From JALSRD01 sp964476595 (GTDB lineage Bacteria > Desulfobacterota > Desulfobacteria > Desulfobacterales > JALSRD01): a stretch of 64,000 bases of DNA. Each line of letters starts with the position of its first letter. Positions within the stretch are counted from its first letter, which is position 1. The notes below the pieces were generated by a model. The model worked only from the letters and a program-made list of their open reading frames with translations, was not told the DNA's origin and searched no databases. Below, one piece after another: positions 26,014 through 34,923 of this stretch. The stretch spans positions 27,984 through 91,983 of the forward strand of contig CAYZCL010000146.1 in NCBI GenBank assembly GCA_964476595.1. Direction: 5' to 3'. The position numbers and the translations under genes are program-made.

Positions 26014-26940
26014 ATGAAACTGGTACTGAGAGAGATCCTGTGCGCCGTCGACATGTCGCCGTCCAGCGCCGAACTCGTCGATTTCGCGGCCGCCCTGAGC
26101 AGCCACTACGAAGCCACCCTGGTCGCCTTCCACGCCCTGTACCGCGCGCCGGACACCTTCTCCGGCACCGACGAACTGAACCTGGCAAACGCCCCCGCCG
26201 GCAGCCAGGAAGAAATTTACCGCCGGCTGCTGGGGTTCATGCGCGGACACCGCTGCCCGTGGCGCGCCGTGCTGTCCCGAGGCGAACCCGTCGAGGAGGC
26301 GGTGCGGGCCGCCGGCCGCTATGGTGTCGAACTGTCCATCGCCCGCCGCCGCTCCCTGCCGGCCCTGCGCAGGATCTTCCGCTGGACGCTCATCGAACGC
26401 CTGGCCCGCCAGCTGGAAACGCCGCTGCTGATCCTGCCGCCGGCCGCAACCTCCCGCCGCGGGGATATTTACCTCAGCGAAACTTTCCGACGCATCCTGC
26501 TGGCCTGCGACCTGGATCCGCACGGGCAGCGGGCCCACCGGATGGCCCTGGGGCTGGCCGTCGATTTCGCCGCCGAACTGCACCTCTTTCACGCCGTCGG
26601 GGCGCCGGTGGACGAGGCGCTGGTCAATCCCACCGAGGCGCCCTACTGGCAGGTCCAGGAAACCCTGCAGGAAAAACTGCGCCGCAGGCTGCGGGATCTT
26701 GCGCCGCCCGGCGGGCGGCAGGGGGTGGACGTGGTCACCGCCCTGCGTCCCGGGCCGGCCGCCGAGGCCATCTGCGAATACGCCCGCGAGGCGGCGGCCA
26801 CACTGGTGGTGGTGGGGGCGCGCCGCCACGGCAAGCTGGGCAAACTGCTGCTGGGGTCCACCACCGAAACCGTTCTGCGCAACGCGCCCTGCGCGGTGCT
26901 GGTGGTGCCCGAAGAACCCGTGGAGAGGGCCGGGCCATGA
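26014..26940 (+). CDS. Tandem universal stress protein
   Basis: This 308-residue protein contains two Usp domains (about residues 1-145 and 155-300). The first is degenerate at its nucleotide-binding loop (VELSIARRRSLPALRRIF in place of G-x-x-G-x9-G), while the second keeps VVVGARRHGKLGKLLLGSTTE and LRNAPCAVLVVP. Its stop overlaps the deacetylase-like gene (ATGA), suggesting joint expression. Confidence 0.85.
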   Translation: MKLVLREILCAVDMSPSSAELVDFAAALSSHYEATLVAFHALYRAPDTFSGTDELNLANAPAGSQEEIYRRLLGFMRGHRCPWRAVLSRGEPVEEAVRAAGRYGVELSIARRRSLPALRRIFRWTLIERLARQLETPLLILPPAATSRRGDIYLSETFRRILLACDLDPHGQRAHRMALGLAVDFAAELHLFHAVGAPVDEALVNPTEAPYWQVQETLQEKLRRRLRDLAPPGGRQGVDVVTALRPGPAAEAICEYAREAAATLVVVGARRHGKLGKLLLGSTTETVLRNAPCAVLVVPEEPVERAGP

Positions 26941-27998
26941 ACAAGGTGGGCATCGTCAGAGACGTGCTTTTCCTGCGCCACCGGCCTCCCGACGGGCATC
27001 CCGAGAGCCCCGGGCGCCTGAAATCGATCTATGCCATGCTGGACCGCGAAGACATGGGCGGGCGTTTCACCCCCATCGCACCACGCCGGGCGGAGCGTGA
27101 AGAGATCCTGTGGGTGCACGCCGCGCACCACCTGGAAAAAATCCGCGCCACGGCCGGTCGTGAAGCCTGCGCCCTGACACGCGACACCTTCACTTCGGCC
27201 GATTCCTGCGAGGCCGCCCTGCAGGCCGCGGGCGGGCTGCTGGAGGCTGTCTCACAGGTGGTCGGGGGGCGGCTGGACGCCGCCTTCGCCCTGACGCGGC
27301 CACCGGGGCACCACGCCGAAAAGAGCCGCGCCATGGGCTATTGCCTGTTCAACAACGCGGCGCTGGCCGCCGCCTTCGCCCGCCGCCGGCTGGGGCTGGC
27401 GCGGGTACTGATCGTGGACTGGGACCTGCACCACGGCAACGGCACGCAGCACCTCTTCGAAAACGACGACGGCGTCCTGTACTTTTCCACCCACCAGGGC
27501 CGGATCTTTCCGGGCACGGGCCTGTTCACCGAAACCGGCCGCGGCCGCGGCGAGGGCTATACCGTGAACATCCCCCTGCCCGGCGGCTACGGGGACGCCG
27601 AGTACGCGGCCCTGTTCGAGAGGCTGCTGCGCCCGCTGGCCACGGCCTATGGACCGGACCTGATCCTGGTTTCCGCCGGTTTCGACACCCACCGCGACGA
27701 CCCCCTGGGCGGCATGACCATGACCGCGGCGGGATACGCCGCCCTGACCCGCAGTCTCATGGAGACGGCCCGGGACTGCTGCGGCGGCCGGCTGGTGTTC
27801 ACCCTCGAGGGCGGCTACAACACGGCCGTCCTGGCCGAATCCGTAAAGGCGGTACTGATGGAACTGGCGGACCTGACCCGCCACGATCCGCGGCAGGCCA
27901 TGGCGCGGGCCTCGACCAGGCGCATCGCCTACGCCGTGCACCGCGTCACCCACGTCCACGGCCGTTTGTGGAAAACCCTTGGAGGCCCAGATGCTTAA
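26937..27998 (+). CDS. Histone-deacetylase-family amidohydrolase
   Basis: This 353-residue zinc hydrolase belongs to the HDAC/acetoin-utilisation/acetylpolyamine amidohydrolase superfamily. It has RPPGHHAEKSRAMGYCLFNN (tandem active-site histidines) near residue 120, the zinc ligands in DWDLHHGNGTQ, and SAGFDTHRDDPLGGMTMT and LEGGYN at the end. Substrates in bacteria are acetylated lysines, polyamines or related amides. Two overlapping neighbours (tandem Usp upstream, cysteine-rich protein downstream by 8 bases) indicate an operon. Confidence 0.9.
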   Translation: MNKVGIVRDVLFLRHRPPDGHPESPGRLKSIYAMLDREDMGGRFTPIAPRRAEREEILWVHAAHHLEKIRATAGREACALTRDTFTSADSCEAALQAAGGLLEAVSQVVGGRLDAAFALTRPPGHHAEKSRAMGYCLFNNAALAAAFARRRLGLARVLIVDWDLHHGNGTQHLFENDDGVLYFSTHQGRIFPGTGLFTETGRGRGEGYTVNIPLPGGYGDAEYAALFERLLRPLATAYGPDLILVSAGFDTHRDDPLGGMTMTAAGYAALTRSLMETARDCCGGRLVFTLEGGYNTAVLAESVKAVLMELADLTRHDPRQAMARASTRRIAYAVHRVTHVHGRLWKTLGGPDA

Positions 27999-28383
27999 CA
28001 AGGTCAAGATCATGCAGTCGTCGGTGGAGAAGTGGAACCGCATCCTCGCGGGCAAGAGCAGCGACGGGGGCGTGCTGGACTGTCCCCCCTGCCGCATCTA
28101 CTACGTTCTGATGTGCACCGGCTGCCCCATCGCCCGGTACACCGGGAAAAAATTCTGCCAGGGTTCACCCTACCCCGCATGGTACTGGCACCAGAACGAC
28201 GTCCACGGCAAACTCATCCGCAGGATCTACTGCGACGAGTGCCGCCGACTGGCCACGGCAATGCGCGACTTCATGCAGGAAGTCGTGGACCACCTGAAGG
28301 CCGGGGCCGAGGAAGAAGAAGGGGCGCAGGCCCCGCCGTCCCGCAAGCCCGCCGGTACCCCGAACTCCGAACCGGAAGCCTGA
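27991..28383 (+). CDS. Small cysteine-rich protein of unknown function
   Basis: This 130-residue protein is not recognised. It contains seven cysteines in residues about 30-85, arranged as CPPC, CTGCP, a single C and CDEC, with aromatic residues YPAWYWHQND between, which suggests binding of zinc or another metal. The C-terminal 30 residues are low-complexity, rich in Glu, Pro and Ala. A GGAGG at 27981-27985 supports ATG 27991, overlapping the deacetylase-like gene. The coupling suggests it acts with that hydrolase. Confidence 0.65.
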   Translation: MLNKVKIMQSSVEKWNRILAGKSSDGGVLDCPPCRIYYVLMCTGCPIARYTGKKFCQGSPYPAWYWHQNDVHGKLIRRIYCDECRRLATAMRDFMQEVVDHLKAGAEEEEGAQAPPSRKPAGTPNSEPEA

Positions 28384-28407
28384 CGGCGCCGGCAACGTCC
28401 ACCGACA

Positions 28408-30396
28408 GTGAATCCAACGGCTCCGAACATAGGCTGCGCCGCCCTCGCCCTGGCGGAACTCGGGCTCCTGGTGACCGGCGCCTACACCGTCTTTCGCCAC
28501 CGGGGCAACACCCTGGCGGAAGCGGCGGCCTACGCCGTCATGACCACCCTGATGGGCCTCTCGCTGCTGTTCCAGCTGGCCTTCATCGCCGGGCGGCCGT
28601 GGCTCTCCCCGGCCGCGGAACTGCCGTGGAACGCCCTGGCGCTGTATGCCTGCATCCGGCGGCGCGCCTTCCTCGCCGAGGCCGTCGCGGCCGTGGGCCG
28701 CATTTTCCGGTCTCACCGCTGGCTCTGCGGCGGGTCGGCCCTTGCGGCCGGCTACCTGGCCCTCCAGGCCGTGCTGATCCCGCCCACCGCCGTGCACTGG
28801 CCCAACCTCTCGCGCATCCTGCTGTGCGAGCACCAGAGCGGCTATTTCGCGGAACTGGTCCGCACCAACGGCGCTTTCCACTACCCCCTCAACAGCTTGG
28901 TGCTGGTGCACCACTTCCTGCGCTGCAACACCGAGCTGGGCCTGGGGATCTTCTCCTTCCTGGCGTACCTGGCCATCGTCCTGTGCACCTACGCCCTGGC
29001 CCGCCGCTACGCTTGGCCGGCCACCGCCATCACCGTGGCGGTGATGGTCATGAGCCTGCCGCGTTTCGTGCTGCTGGCCACGGCGCCCGGCAGTGAACTG
29101 GTTTCGGCGGCGGCCTCGGTCTTCAGCCTGTTGGTCATGTACCGCGTGGTCGAGCAACCCAACTTCGGGGACCTGCTGCTGCTGGTGCTCAGCCTGCTGT
29201 TCGGCATCTCCAGCGAGAGCTTCTACGTGGCCCTTTCCGCCATTCTGACGGCCCTGGCGGCCGTGCTGGTCTTCCGCCGCCACGGCGCCGTCACGTGGTG
29301 GGCCATGCTCTCGTCCCACCGCCTGTGGGCCGCCGCGGCCCTGGTGCCGGCCGTCGTTTTCTCCCAGACGTGGCGGCTGCTGTACACCACGACCGCCGGC
29401 CGGTGCGCGGCCCTGGCGGTTCCCGGCTTCGTCCAGAACACCGACAACCTCAAGGGAATGCTGGCCAACCTGTGCCGCTACCTGCTCGAGAGCCTCGACT
29501 TCACGGTACCCCTTGACCGGCTGATCCGGGCCGTCACCGGCTCGGCGCCTTCCGCCTGGCTGGAGGGAATCTACGCGCACCTGCTGGCGCCGCTGCTGGA
29601 CGCCGCCGGGGCCGCCGCGCCTTTCCAGATCCGGCCGGGCCTGCACGAAACCACGGCCTGGTTCGGCCCGCTGGCCTTCCTGCTGGTGTGGCCGGCCATG
29701 CTCTACGCCGCCTTGCGCGGCCCGCGGCGGCTCAGGGCCACGGCTGTGGCCCTGATCGCGGAACTCTACCTCATCGCCCTGATACCGGCCTGGACGCCGC
29801 TGAACGTGCGCTTTTTCACGGCCCTGATGGCCTGCGGCGGGTTCCTGGTGGCTTTCATGCTGCCGCCCTGGCGGCTGTCCTCCACACGGCGGCACGTCTT
29901 CCAGGCCCTCTGCCTGGGACTGCTGTGCTACACGGCCCTGTTCAACAGCACCAAGCCGGTACTGGGCCCGGGTCCCCTCAAACGGGCCGCCGTGTCTCTG
30001 CTCTCCGGCGACGTGTCGGCCTTTCGCCGCGAAACCCGGCTGTCCGTCCGCCGAAGCACCTGGCAGCGCTGGTGGCACGGCCAATTCCTGAACGGCGAGG
30101 CCCGCCGGGTCTTCGGCGACCGGCGCCTGCAGGATATTCTCGACCGCGTCCGGCCGGACCGTCCCCTGACGATCGTCTTTGACAACCCGTCGCATCTCTA
30201 TCCATTCCTGATCCGCCGGAAGCGGGCAACCCCGCGCTGCAGCCCGCAGGCGGCCCTTTCACCCCGTGCCGGTACCCCCGCCTATCTGCTGCTGCTGGGG
30301 CCCGACGATCCGGCTTTGCGCAAAGCCGGCTGGCGGGTACTCCGGCGCTGGCGGCAGTGTTTTCCGGCCACCCTGTTCGCCGTCCGGCCGCAATGA
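28408..30396 (+). CDS. Large multi-pass membrane protein of unknown function
   Basis: This 662-residue protein has about a dozen hydrophobic segments spread over residues 1-520 and a basic cytoplasmic or periplasmic tail. The organisation recalls GT-C type glycosyltransferases or O-antigen-related membrane proteins, but I see no clear DD or DE catalytic motif, so no function is assigned. A GTG at 28408 is the first start; no strong ribosome site precedes it. It lies 24 bases after the cysteine-rich gene. Confidence 0.6.
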   Translation: MNPTAPNIGCAALALAELGLLVTGAYTVFRHRGNTLAEAAAYAVMTTLMGLSLLFQLAFIAGRPWLSPAAELPWNALALYACIRRRAFLAEAVAAVGRIFRSHRWLCGGSALAAGYLALQAVLIPPTAVHWPNLSRILLCEHQSGYFAELVRTNGAFHYPLNSLVLVHHFLRCNTELGLGIFSFLAYLAIVLCTYALARRYAWPATAITVAVMVMSLPRFVLLATAPGSELVSAAASVFSLLVMYRVVEQPNFGDLLLLVLSLLFGISSESFYVALSAILTALAAVLVFRRHGAVTWWAMLSSHRLWAAAALVPAVVFSQTWRLLYTTTAGRCAALAVPGFVQNTDNLKGMLANLCRYLLESLDFTVPLDRLIRAVTGSAPSAWLEGIYAHLLAPLLDAAGAAAPFQIRPGLHETTAWFGPLAFLLVWPAMLYAALRGPRRLRATAVALIAELYLIALIPAWTPLNVRFFTALMACGGFLVAFMLPPWRLSSTRRHVFQALCLGLLCYTALFNSTKPVLGPGPLKRAAVSLLSGDVSAFRRETRLSVRRSTWQRWWHGQFLNGEARRVFGDRRLQDILDRVRPDRPLTIVFDNPSHLYPFLIRRKRATPRCSPQAALSPRAGTPAYLLLLGPDDPALRKAGWRVLRRWRQCFPATLFAVRPQ

Positions 30397-30599
30397 CCCC
30401 CCCGGAAGGGGCGCCTCCCGCAGGCGGTCGCGCCGACCGTCCCGAAAACCGGGCCGCTTTTCGCCGTCGCACCGCGGTTCGACGCCGCTTTCGTCAAATC
30501 TTCAAGCACGGCGGTGTTTTCGCCGATAATCGTCACCAGTTCCCGACCGTTCAACCCGGTTTTCAACAGCCCCCACGCACAGGAGAAAGGAGCAGGTTG

Positions 30600-32063
30600 G
30601 TGATATCGCGACTCACGACCTTCCACGACCTTCGGGCGATTCCCGTCATCCAGGATTTCGTCCGCCAGACGGGGCGCTTCTTCGGTGCGAATAAAACCGA
30701 AGCCCAGCACCTCGAGTTGGCCGCCGAAGAGGCGGCGTCCTTCATACTCAACGCTTTCCAGCCCGACCCCACCGAGCTTTTCGCCATCGAATGCGAACCG
30801 CAGGAAAAGGGCCTGCTCTTCCGTTTTCGCAATCGCGGCATCCCGGTCGACGAGGAGAACCTGCCCGTTTACGACCGACAAGATCCTGAAAAATGCGTGG
30901 AGGGGCTGCCGTTTTTCCTCCTCGAGAGCCTGACCGATGCGTTCCATCTCAAGAACGAGGGCCGCGACGGCTGGGTATTTCTCTTCCGCAAGCAACTGGC
31001 CGATTTCCGCTCGCCCTGGCGGCAGGGGCCGCCCGGCGGATCCGACCCCGAAGCCCATGCCGGGGAAAAACTCCAGGTGGGCCTCGGGACGCCTTCCGAC
31101 GCCTACGACATCGTCAAGCTCACCTACCTTACCTACCGCTACTCTTATGCCAAAACGATCTTTTATTACCGGGAGATCCTGCAGGAGGCCATCGCCGAGG
31201 GCAGCGTGATCGCTTTCGTGGCCAAAAACGACAAGGGGGAGGTGGTGATCAATTCGTCCTTCCTGCGTTCTCCATCCTGCCCGGAAATCGCCGAAGCGGG
31301 GATGCTGATGAGTCGGCCCGAGTACCGCAAGAACCGCGCGCTGCTGCGCGTGTCGCGCATGCAGATCCGGCACCTGCAAAATGGCGAAAGCGGGTTGCGG
31401 ATCGCTTTCGCAAACATGGTCACGGCCCATACCCGCTCCCAGAAACTGGCCCATGCCTTTGGTTTCACTCCACTGGCCCTCAGGCTCTCGGTACATGACC
31501 AGTCCGATTTTGTCGGCATCAACACCTGCAACAGACCCCGCGAAAGCCTGCTTTACGCGCTGGCGGCCCCCGATGGAGTAAACCCCGCGGTGATCCACCT
31601 GCCCTCTCCTCACCACGCCATCGCGGGCCCCCTGATCGAAGGTTTCAAGACCCTGCACCTCAGCAGCGAGACCTGCCAGCCCGACCGGGCGGTTTCCCGG
31701 GTGAAACTGAACCGCCAGGAGGCGGAACGCAGCGCCGCGATCGTCTTCGAGGACATCGGCGGGGACTGGTTTACACGGCTGCAATACCTGATGCGGGAAT
31801 TGGATGCCGACGGATATATCACCATCCACCTGCGTCTGCCGGCCGACAGACCCCTGCCGCCGTCACTGGAATCTTCGCTGCGCAAACGCGACTTCTTTTT
31901 CAGCGGCATCATGATCCGGACCATGAAAAAATGGGAATTGCTGTACACGGCGCTGCAGGGACAGCGCTTCGATTTCGACGCCATTGCGCTGAGCGATGCG
32001 CGCGCCCGCAAGCTCAGGGATTACATGCGCCACGCCTACGAAACAATGGGGGTCGTGGTATGA
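30600..32063 (+). CDS. Histidine-kinase-fold ATPase fused to GNAT-like acyltransferase
   Basis: This 487-residue protein seems to have two parts. Residues about 1-140 resemble the RsbW-type GHKL ATPase fold: HLELAAEEAASFILNAF corresponds to the N-box helix and GLLFRFRNRGIPVDEENLPV to the following strand and loop. Residues about 150-400 resemble an N-acetyltransferase (DAYDIVKLTYLTYRYSYAKT, GMLMSRPEYRKNRALLRVSR, RIAFANMVTAHTRSQKLAHA). GTG 30600 is preceded by AGGAGAAAGGAG. It overlaps the GH3-like gene (ATGA). A role as sensor or anti-sigma-like switch coupled to acyl transfer is speculative. Confidence 0.6.
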   Translation: MISRLTTFHDLRAIPVIQDFVRQTGRFFGANKTEAQHLELAAEEAASFILNAFQPDPTELFAIECEPQEKGLLFRFRNRGIPVDEENLPVYDRQDPEKCVEGLPFFLLESLTDAFHLKNEGRDGWVFLFRKQLADFRSPWRQGPPGGSDPEAHAGEKLQVGLGTPSDAYDIVKLTYLTYRYSYAKTIFYYREILQEAIAEGSVIAFVAKNDKGEVVINSSFLRSPSCPEIAEAGMLMSRPEYRKNRALLRVSRMQIRHLQNGESGLRIAFANMVTAHTRSQKLAHAFGFTPLALRLSVHDQSDFVGINTCNRPRESLLYALAAPDGVNPAVIHLPSPHHAIAGPLIEGFKTLHLSSETCQPDRAVSRVKLNRQEAERSAAIVFEDIGGDWFTRLQYLMRELDADGYITIHLRLPADRPLPPSLESSLRKRDFFFSGIMIRTMKKWELLYTALQGQRFDFDAIALSDARARKLRDYMRHAYETMGVVV

Positions 32064-33676
32064 TCCGCCACGCACCCGACCACCTGGACCGCTTCCTGGC
32101 GTTGTGCGGGGATTGTGAGACGGTCCAGCACGAGGTCCTGACCGACATCCTGCGGCGGGCCGGCGGCAGCGCCATCGGTCGCCGTTTCGGCTTCGACGCC
32201 ATCGACGGCTACCGGACCTTCAGCACCGCCGTTCCCCCCCTTGACTGGAGCGATCACGAGGGGTATGCGCAAAGCCTTGCCGACGGGGACGCCGACCAGT
32301 TGTTTGCCGGTGTGCCGGACTATTTTATCTGCACCAGCGGCACGACCGGCGCGGTCAAGATCATCCCCGAGTCGGCGGCGGGCCGGCAAGCCAAATCGAT
32401 CACCACGCGACTGCGCCTGGAAGCCATCGCCCGGCACGCGCCTGCGGTGATGCAGGGCAAGATGCTGCCGCTGGTCAACAACGCCATCGAGGGATACACC
32501 CGTGCCGGGATCCCCTACGGCAGCGCCTCGGGGGTCACGCTGGCAACGGCCCCGGAGTCGGTGCGCGCTCGGCTGGCCTTTCCGATCGAAATCCTGGACG
32601 TGGGCTACAGCGATTCCCTTGACTATCTCATCATGCGCTTTGCCCTCGAGCAGGACGTGCGGGGCATCTTCGGCAACAACGCGGGACGGATCGAGCAGCT
32701 TTGCCGGCGGGCCGAGGCGGAAGCCGAACGCATCATCGACGACATCGAAAGCGGCTCGCTCTCCTGTGCGCGGCGGCTCCCGGAAGCGACGCGCGCATCG
32801 CTGCTGGCGAAGTGCGCCCCCAACCCCGCAAGGGCCGAGACGCTGCGGCAGGCGTACGCGCGCGAGGGGCGTTTCACCCCGCGGGCCTACTGGCCGGAGT
32901 GCCGGGTGATCGCTTGCTGGCTGTCGGGATCGGTGGGGCGTTATGTCGATCCGCTCCGCGGGTGGTTCGACCGGACGACGATCTTCTTTGATGTCGGATA
33001 CGGGGCCACAGAGGGAAAGTTCAACATCCCCCTGGCGCCGTCCGAACCGGCGGGGCCGCTGGCGATCCACGCCGCTTTCTACGAGTTCAAGCCCCTCGAC
33101 AGCGGGGACGGCATGCTGCGCGCACACGAGCTCAAGGCCGGTGGGCGCTACGAGCTCTACGTCACGAGTTATTCGGGACTCTACCGCTACGGCATGCACG
33201 ACATCGTCCGCGTCGCGGGCTTCACCGGAACCACCCCGCACATCGTTTTCGAACGCAAGGCGGGCGACGTACTCAACATCTGCGGCGAGAAGGTGGCGGC
33301 CAGCACGCTGATCCCCATCGTGGCCTCGGCCGTCGGCGACCCGCTGGTGCACTGGTGCGTGGTGGGCGACGGGCGGGCCAAACGTTATCACTTCTGCCTG
33401 GAACTCCCGGAGCTGCCCGCGGATGCCGGCGTTTCGGCACGGGCCTATGCCGAAGCGATCGAGCAGGCGCTGAATCAGGACACCCTGATCTACCCCATTT
33501 TCCGCGGCCAGAACCTGCTGCAGCCGGCGGCCGTGAGCCTGATGCGGCCGGGCTGGCGCGAATCGCTCTACACCGAACGCACCCGAAACGGGCAAAGCCG
33601 GGCGCAGGTCAAGCTGCCGCTGGTCTACGAGGCGGTTCCCCTGGAACGGTTCGAGGCGGTGACCAGTGCCGGGTAA
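32060..33676 (+). CDS. GH3-family acyl-adenylating amidosynthetase-like protein
   Basis: This 538-residue protein resembles the GH3 (auxin-responsive) branch of the adenylate-forming superfamily. It has the phosphate-binding CTSGTTGAVKIIPES at residues 91-105, VGYGATEGKFNIPL near 313 and YRYGMHDIVRVAGF near 374 with a C-terminal cap domain. Plant GH3 enzymes join carboxylic acids to amino acids; bacterial members are largely uncharacterised. It is coupled at both ends: ATGA with the GNAT fusion and an 11-base overlap with the exporter gene. Confidence 0.8.
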   Translation: MIRHAPDHLDRFLALCGDCETVQHEVLTDILRRAGGSAIGRRFGFDAIDGYRTFSTAVPPLDWSDHEGYAQSLADGDADQLFAGVPDYFICTSGTTGAVKIIPESAAGRQAKSITTRLRLEAIARHAPAVMQGKMLPLVNNAIEGYTRAGIPYGSASGVTLATAPESVRARLAFPIEILDVGYSDSLDYLIMRFALEQDVRGIFGNNAGRIEQLCRRAEAEAERIIDDIESGSLSCARRLPEATRASLLAKCAPNPARAETLRQAYAREGRFTPRAYWPECRVIACWLSGSVGRYVDPLRGWFDRTTIFFDVGYGATEGKFNIPLAPSEPAGPLAIHAAFYEFKPLDSGDGMLRAHELKAGGRYELYVTSYSGLYRYGMHDIVRVAGFTGTTPHIVFERKAGDVLNICGEKVAASTLIPIVASAVGDPLVHWCVVGDGRAKRYHFCLELPELPADAGVSARAYAEAIEQALNQDTLIYPIFRGQNLLQPAAVSLMRPGWRESLYTERTRNGQSRAQVKLPLVYEAVPLERFEAVTSAG

Positions 33677-34883
33677 AGCGACGCGATATATCGGCGACAC
33701 ATTCCGTTTCGGCGCCATCGTGCTGCTGATCGGCTCCATCGTGCGCGTCGGGGCATCGATCTACCTGCCGGCACTGCCGGTCATCGGCCGGCAGCTGGTG
33801 ATCAGCGATGCGCAGATGAGCCACACCCTGACCCTGTACTTCGTCGTCTTCGCCCTCTTCATCCTGGTGGCCGGGGCCCTTTCGGACGCCTACGGGCGCA
33901 AGCGCGTGCTGACCGGCGGGATGCTTTTTTTCATCGGCGGTTCGGTTCTGTGCGCCCGGAGCCGCACCTTTGAGATGCTGCTGCTCGGCCGTGTGGTACA
34001 GGCCTTCGGGGCCAGCATGATCCCGGGCACCCTGATGGCCATGACGCGTGACGCCTGTTCCGACGAACGCGTCGTGGCGCTGATGGGGTGGCTGGCGGTG
34101 CTGGGGGGGCTATTCCTGGTGGCCGCGCCCCTGATCGGCGGTGTCCTGACCCAGTTTTTCGGCTGGCAGGCCAACTTCTGGTTCGTGGCGATCTTCACAT
34201 CGGCGGCGTTGCTGGCGTCCCTTTTGGCCGTGGGGGAAACCCACCCCCAAACCGAACGCACCCCGCTGGGTGTGCGCCGCACCGTGGTGACCGCCGGCAC
34301 CATCCTGGCCTCCCCCGACTTCGCCCTGGTGCTGCTCCCGGTGATCCTGTGCTTCGCGATCCAGGGCGCTTTTCTGGCGGCGGCGCCCTACATCGTGATG
34401 AACGGGTACGGACTGAGCCCCCCCGAGTTCGGCCTCAGCAACCTGGTGATCGTCATCGGCATTTTTGCCGGACGCGCGGCGGGAGCGCGCCTGCTCAAAC
34501 GCGCCGATGCAGCTTCGGTCTACCGCACGGGGGCGGCGGCGGCACTGGCGGTGGCCGCCCTGTTCGCCGCACTGGGGGCCGGGGTCATCGGGGGGCTGGC
34601 GTTCTTTCTGGTTTTCACGGCCCTGTTCGCCGCCGTCTTCGGCATGCTCTCGCCCATCGGGATGAAGTCCTCGCTGACCGCCTTTCGCGCCACCAGCGGG
34701 ATCACGGCATCCCTGCAGGGGGCGTCGCTGCTGGGCGCCTCGGCCATCGGCAGTTCCCTGGTGGGGCTGGGCTCCCACCTGCTTTCCGGTTTTTCGATGC
34801 TGTCCGTCTTTGCCGCGGTGGCGGCCCTTTTCTGCGCCGCCGCCGGCATGGCGGCCATGGCCACCCGCCACCGCCTGGTCTGA
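33666..34883 (+). CDS. Bcr/CflA-type MFS exporter
   Basis: This 405-residue 12-helix membrane protein belongs to the drug-resistance Bcr/CflA group. It has the motif GALSDAYGRKRVLTGGM near residue 75 and the group's GRVVQAFGASMIPGTLMAM near 110. The GTG start lies inside the end of the GH3-like gene, indicating co-translation. Export of a conjugate made by the upstream enzymes is a plausible inference; drug resistance is another possibility. Confidence 0.85.
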   Translation: MPGKATRYIGDTFRFGAIVLLIGSIVRVGASIYLPALPVIGRQLVISDAQMSHTLTLYFVVFALFILVAGALSDAYGRKRVLTGGMLFFIGGSVLCARSRTFEMLLLGRVVQAFGASMIPGTLMAMTRDACSDERVVALMGWLAVLGGLFLVAAPLIGGVLTQFFGWQANFWFVAIFTSAALLASLLAVGETHPQTERTPLGVRRTVVTAGTILASPDFALVLLPVILCFAIQGAFLAAAPYIVMNGYGLSPPEFGLSNLVIVIGIFAGRAAGARLLKRADAASVYRTGAAAALAVAALFAALGAGVIGGLAFFLVFTALFAAVFGMLSPIGMKSSLTAFRATSGITASLQGASLLGASAIGSSLVGLGSHLLSGFSMLSVFAAVAALFCAAAGMAAMATRHRLV

Positions 34884-34923
34884 TATTCAATCCGCTTTGC
34901 AGCGGGACGCCGCCCGGCGCCTT

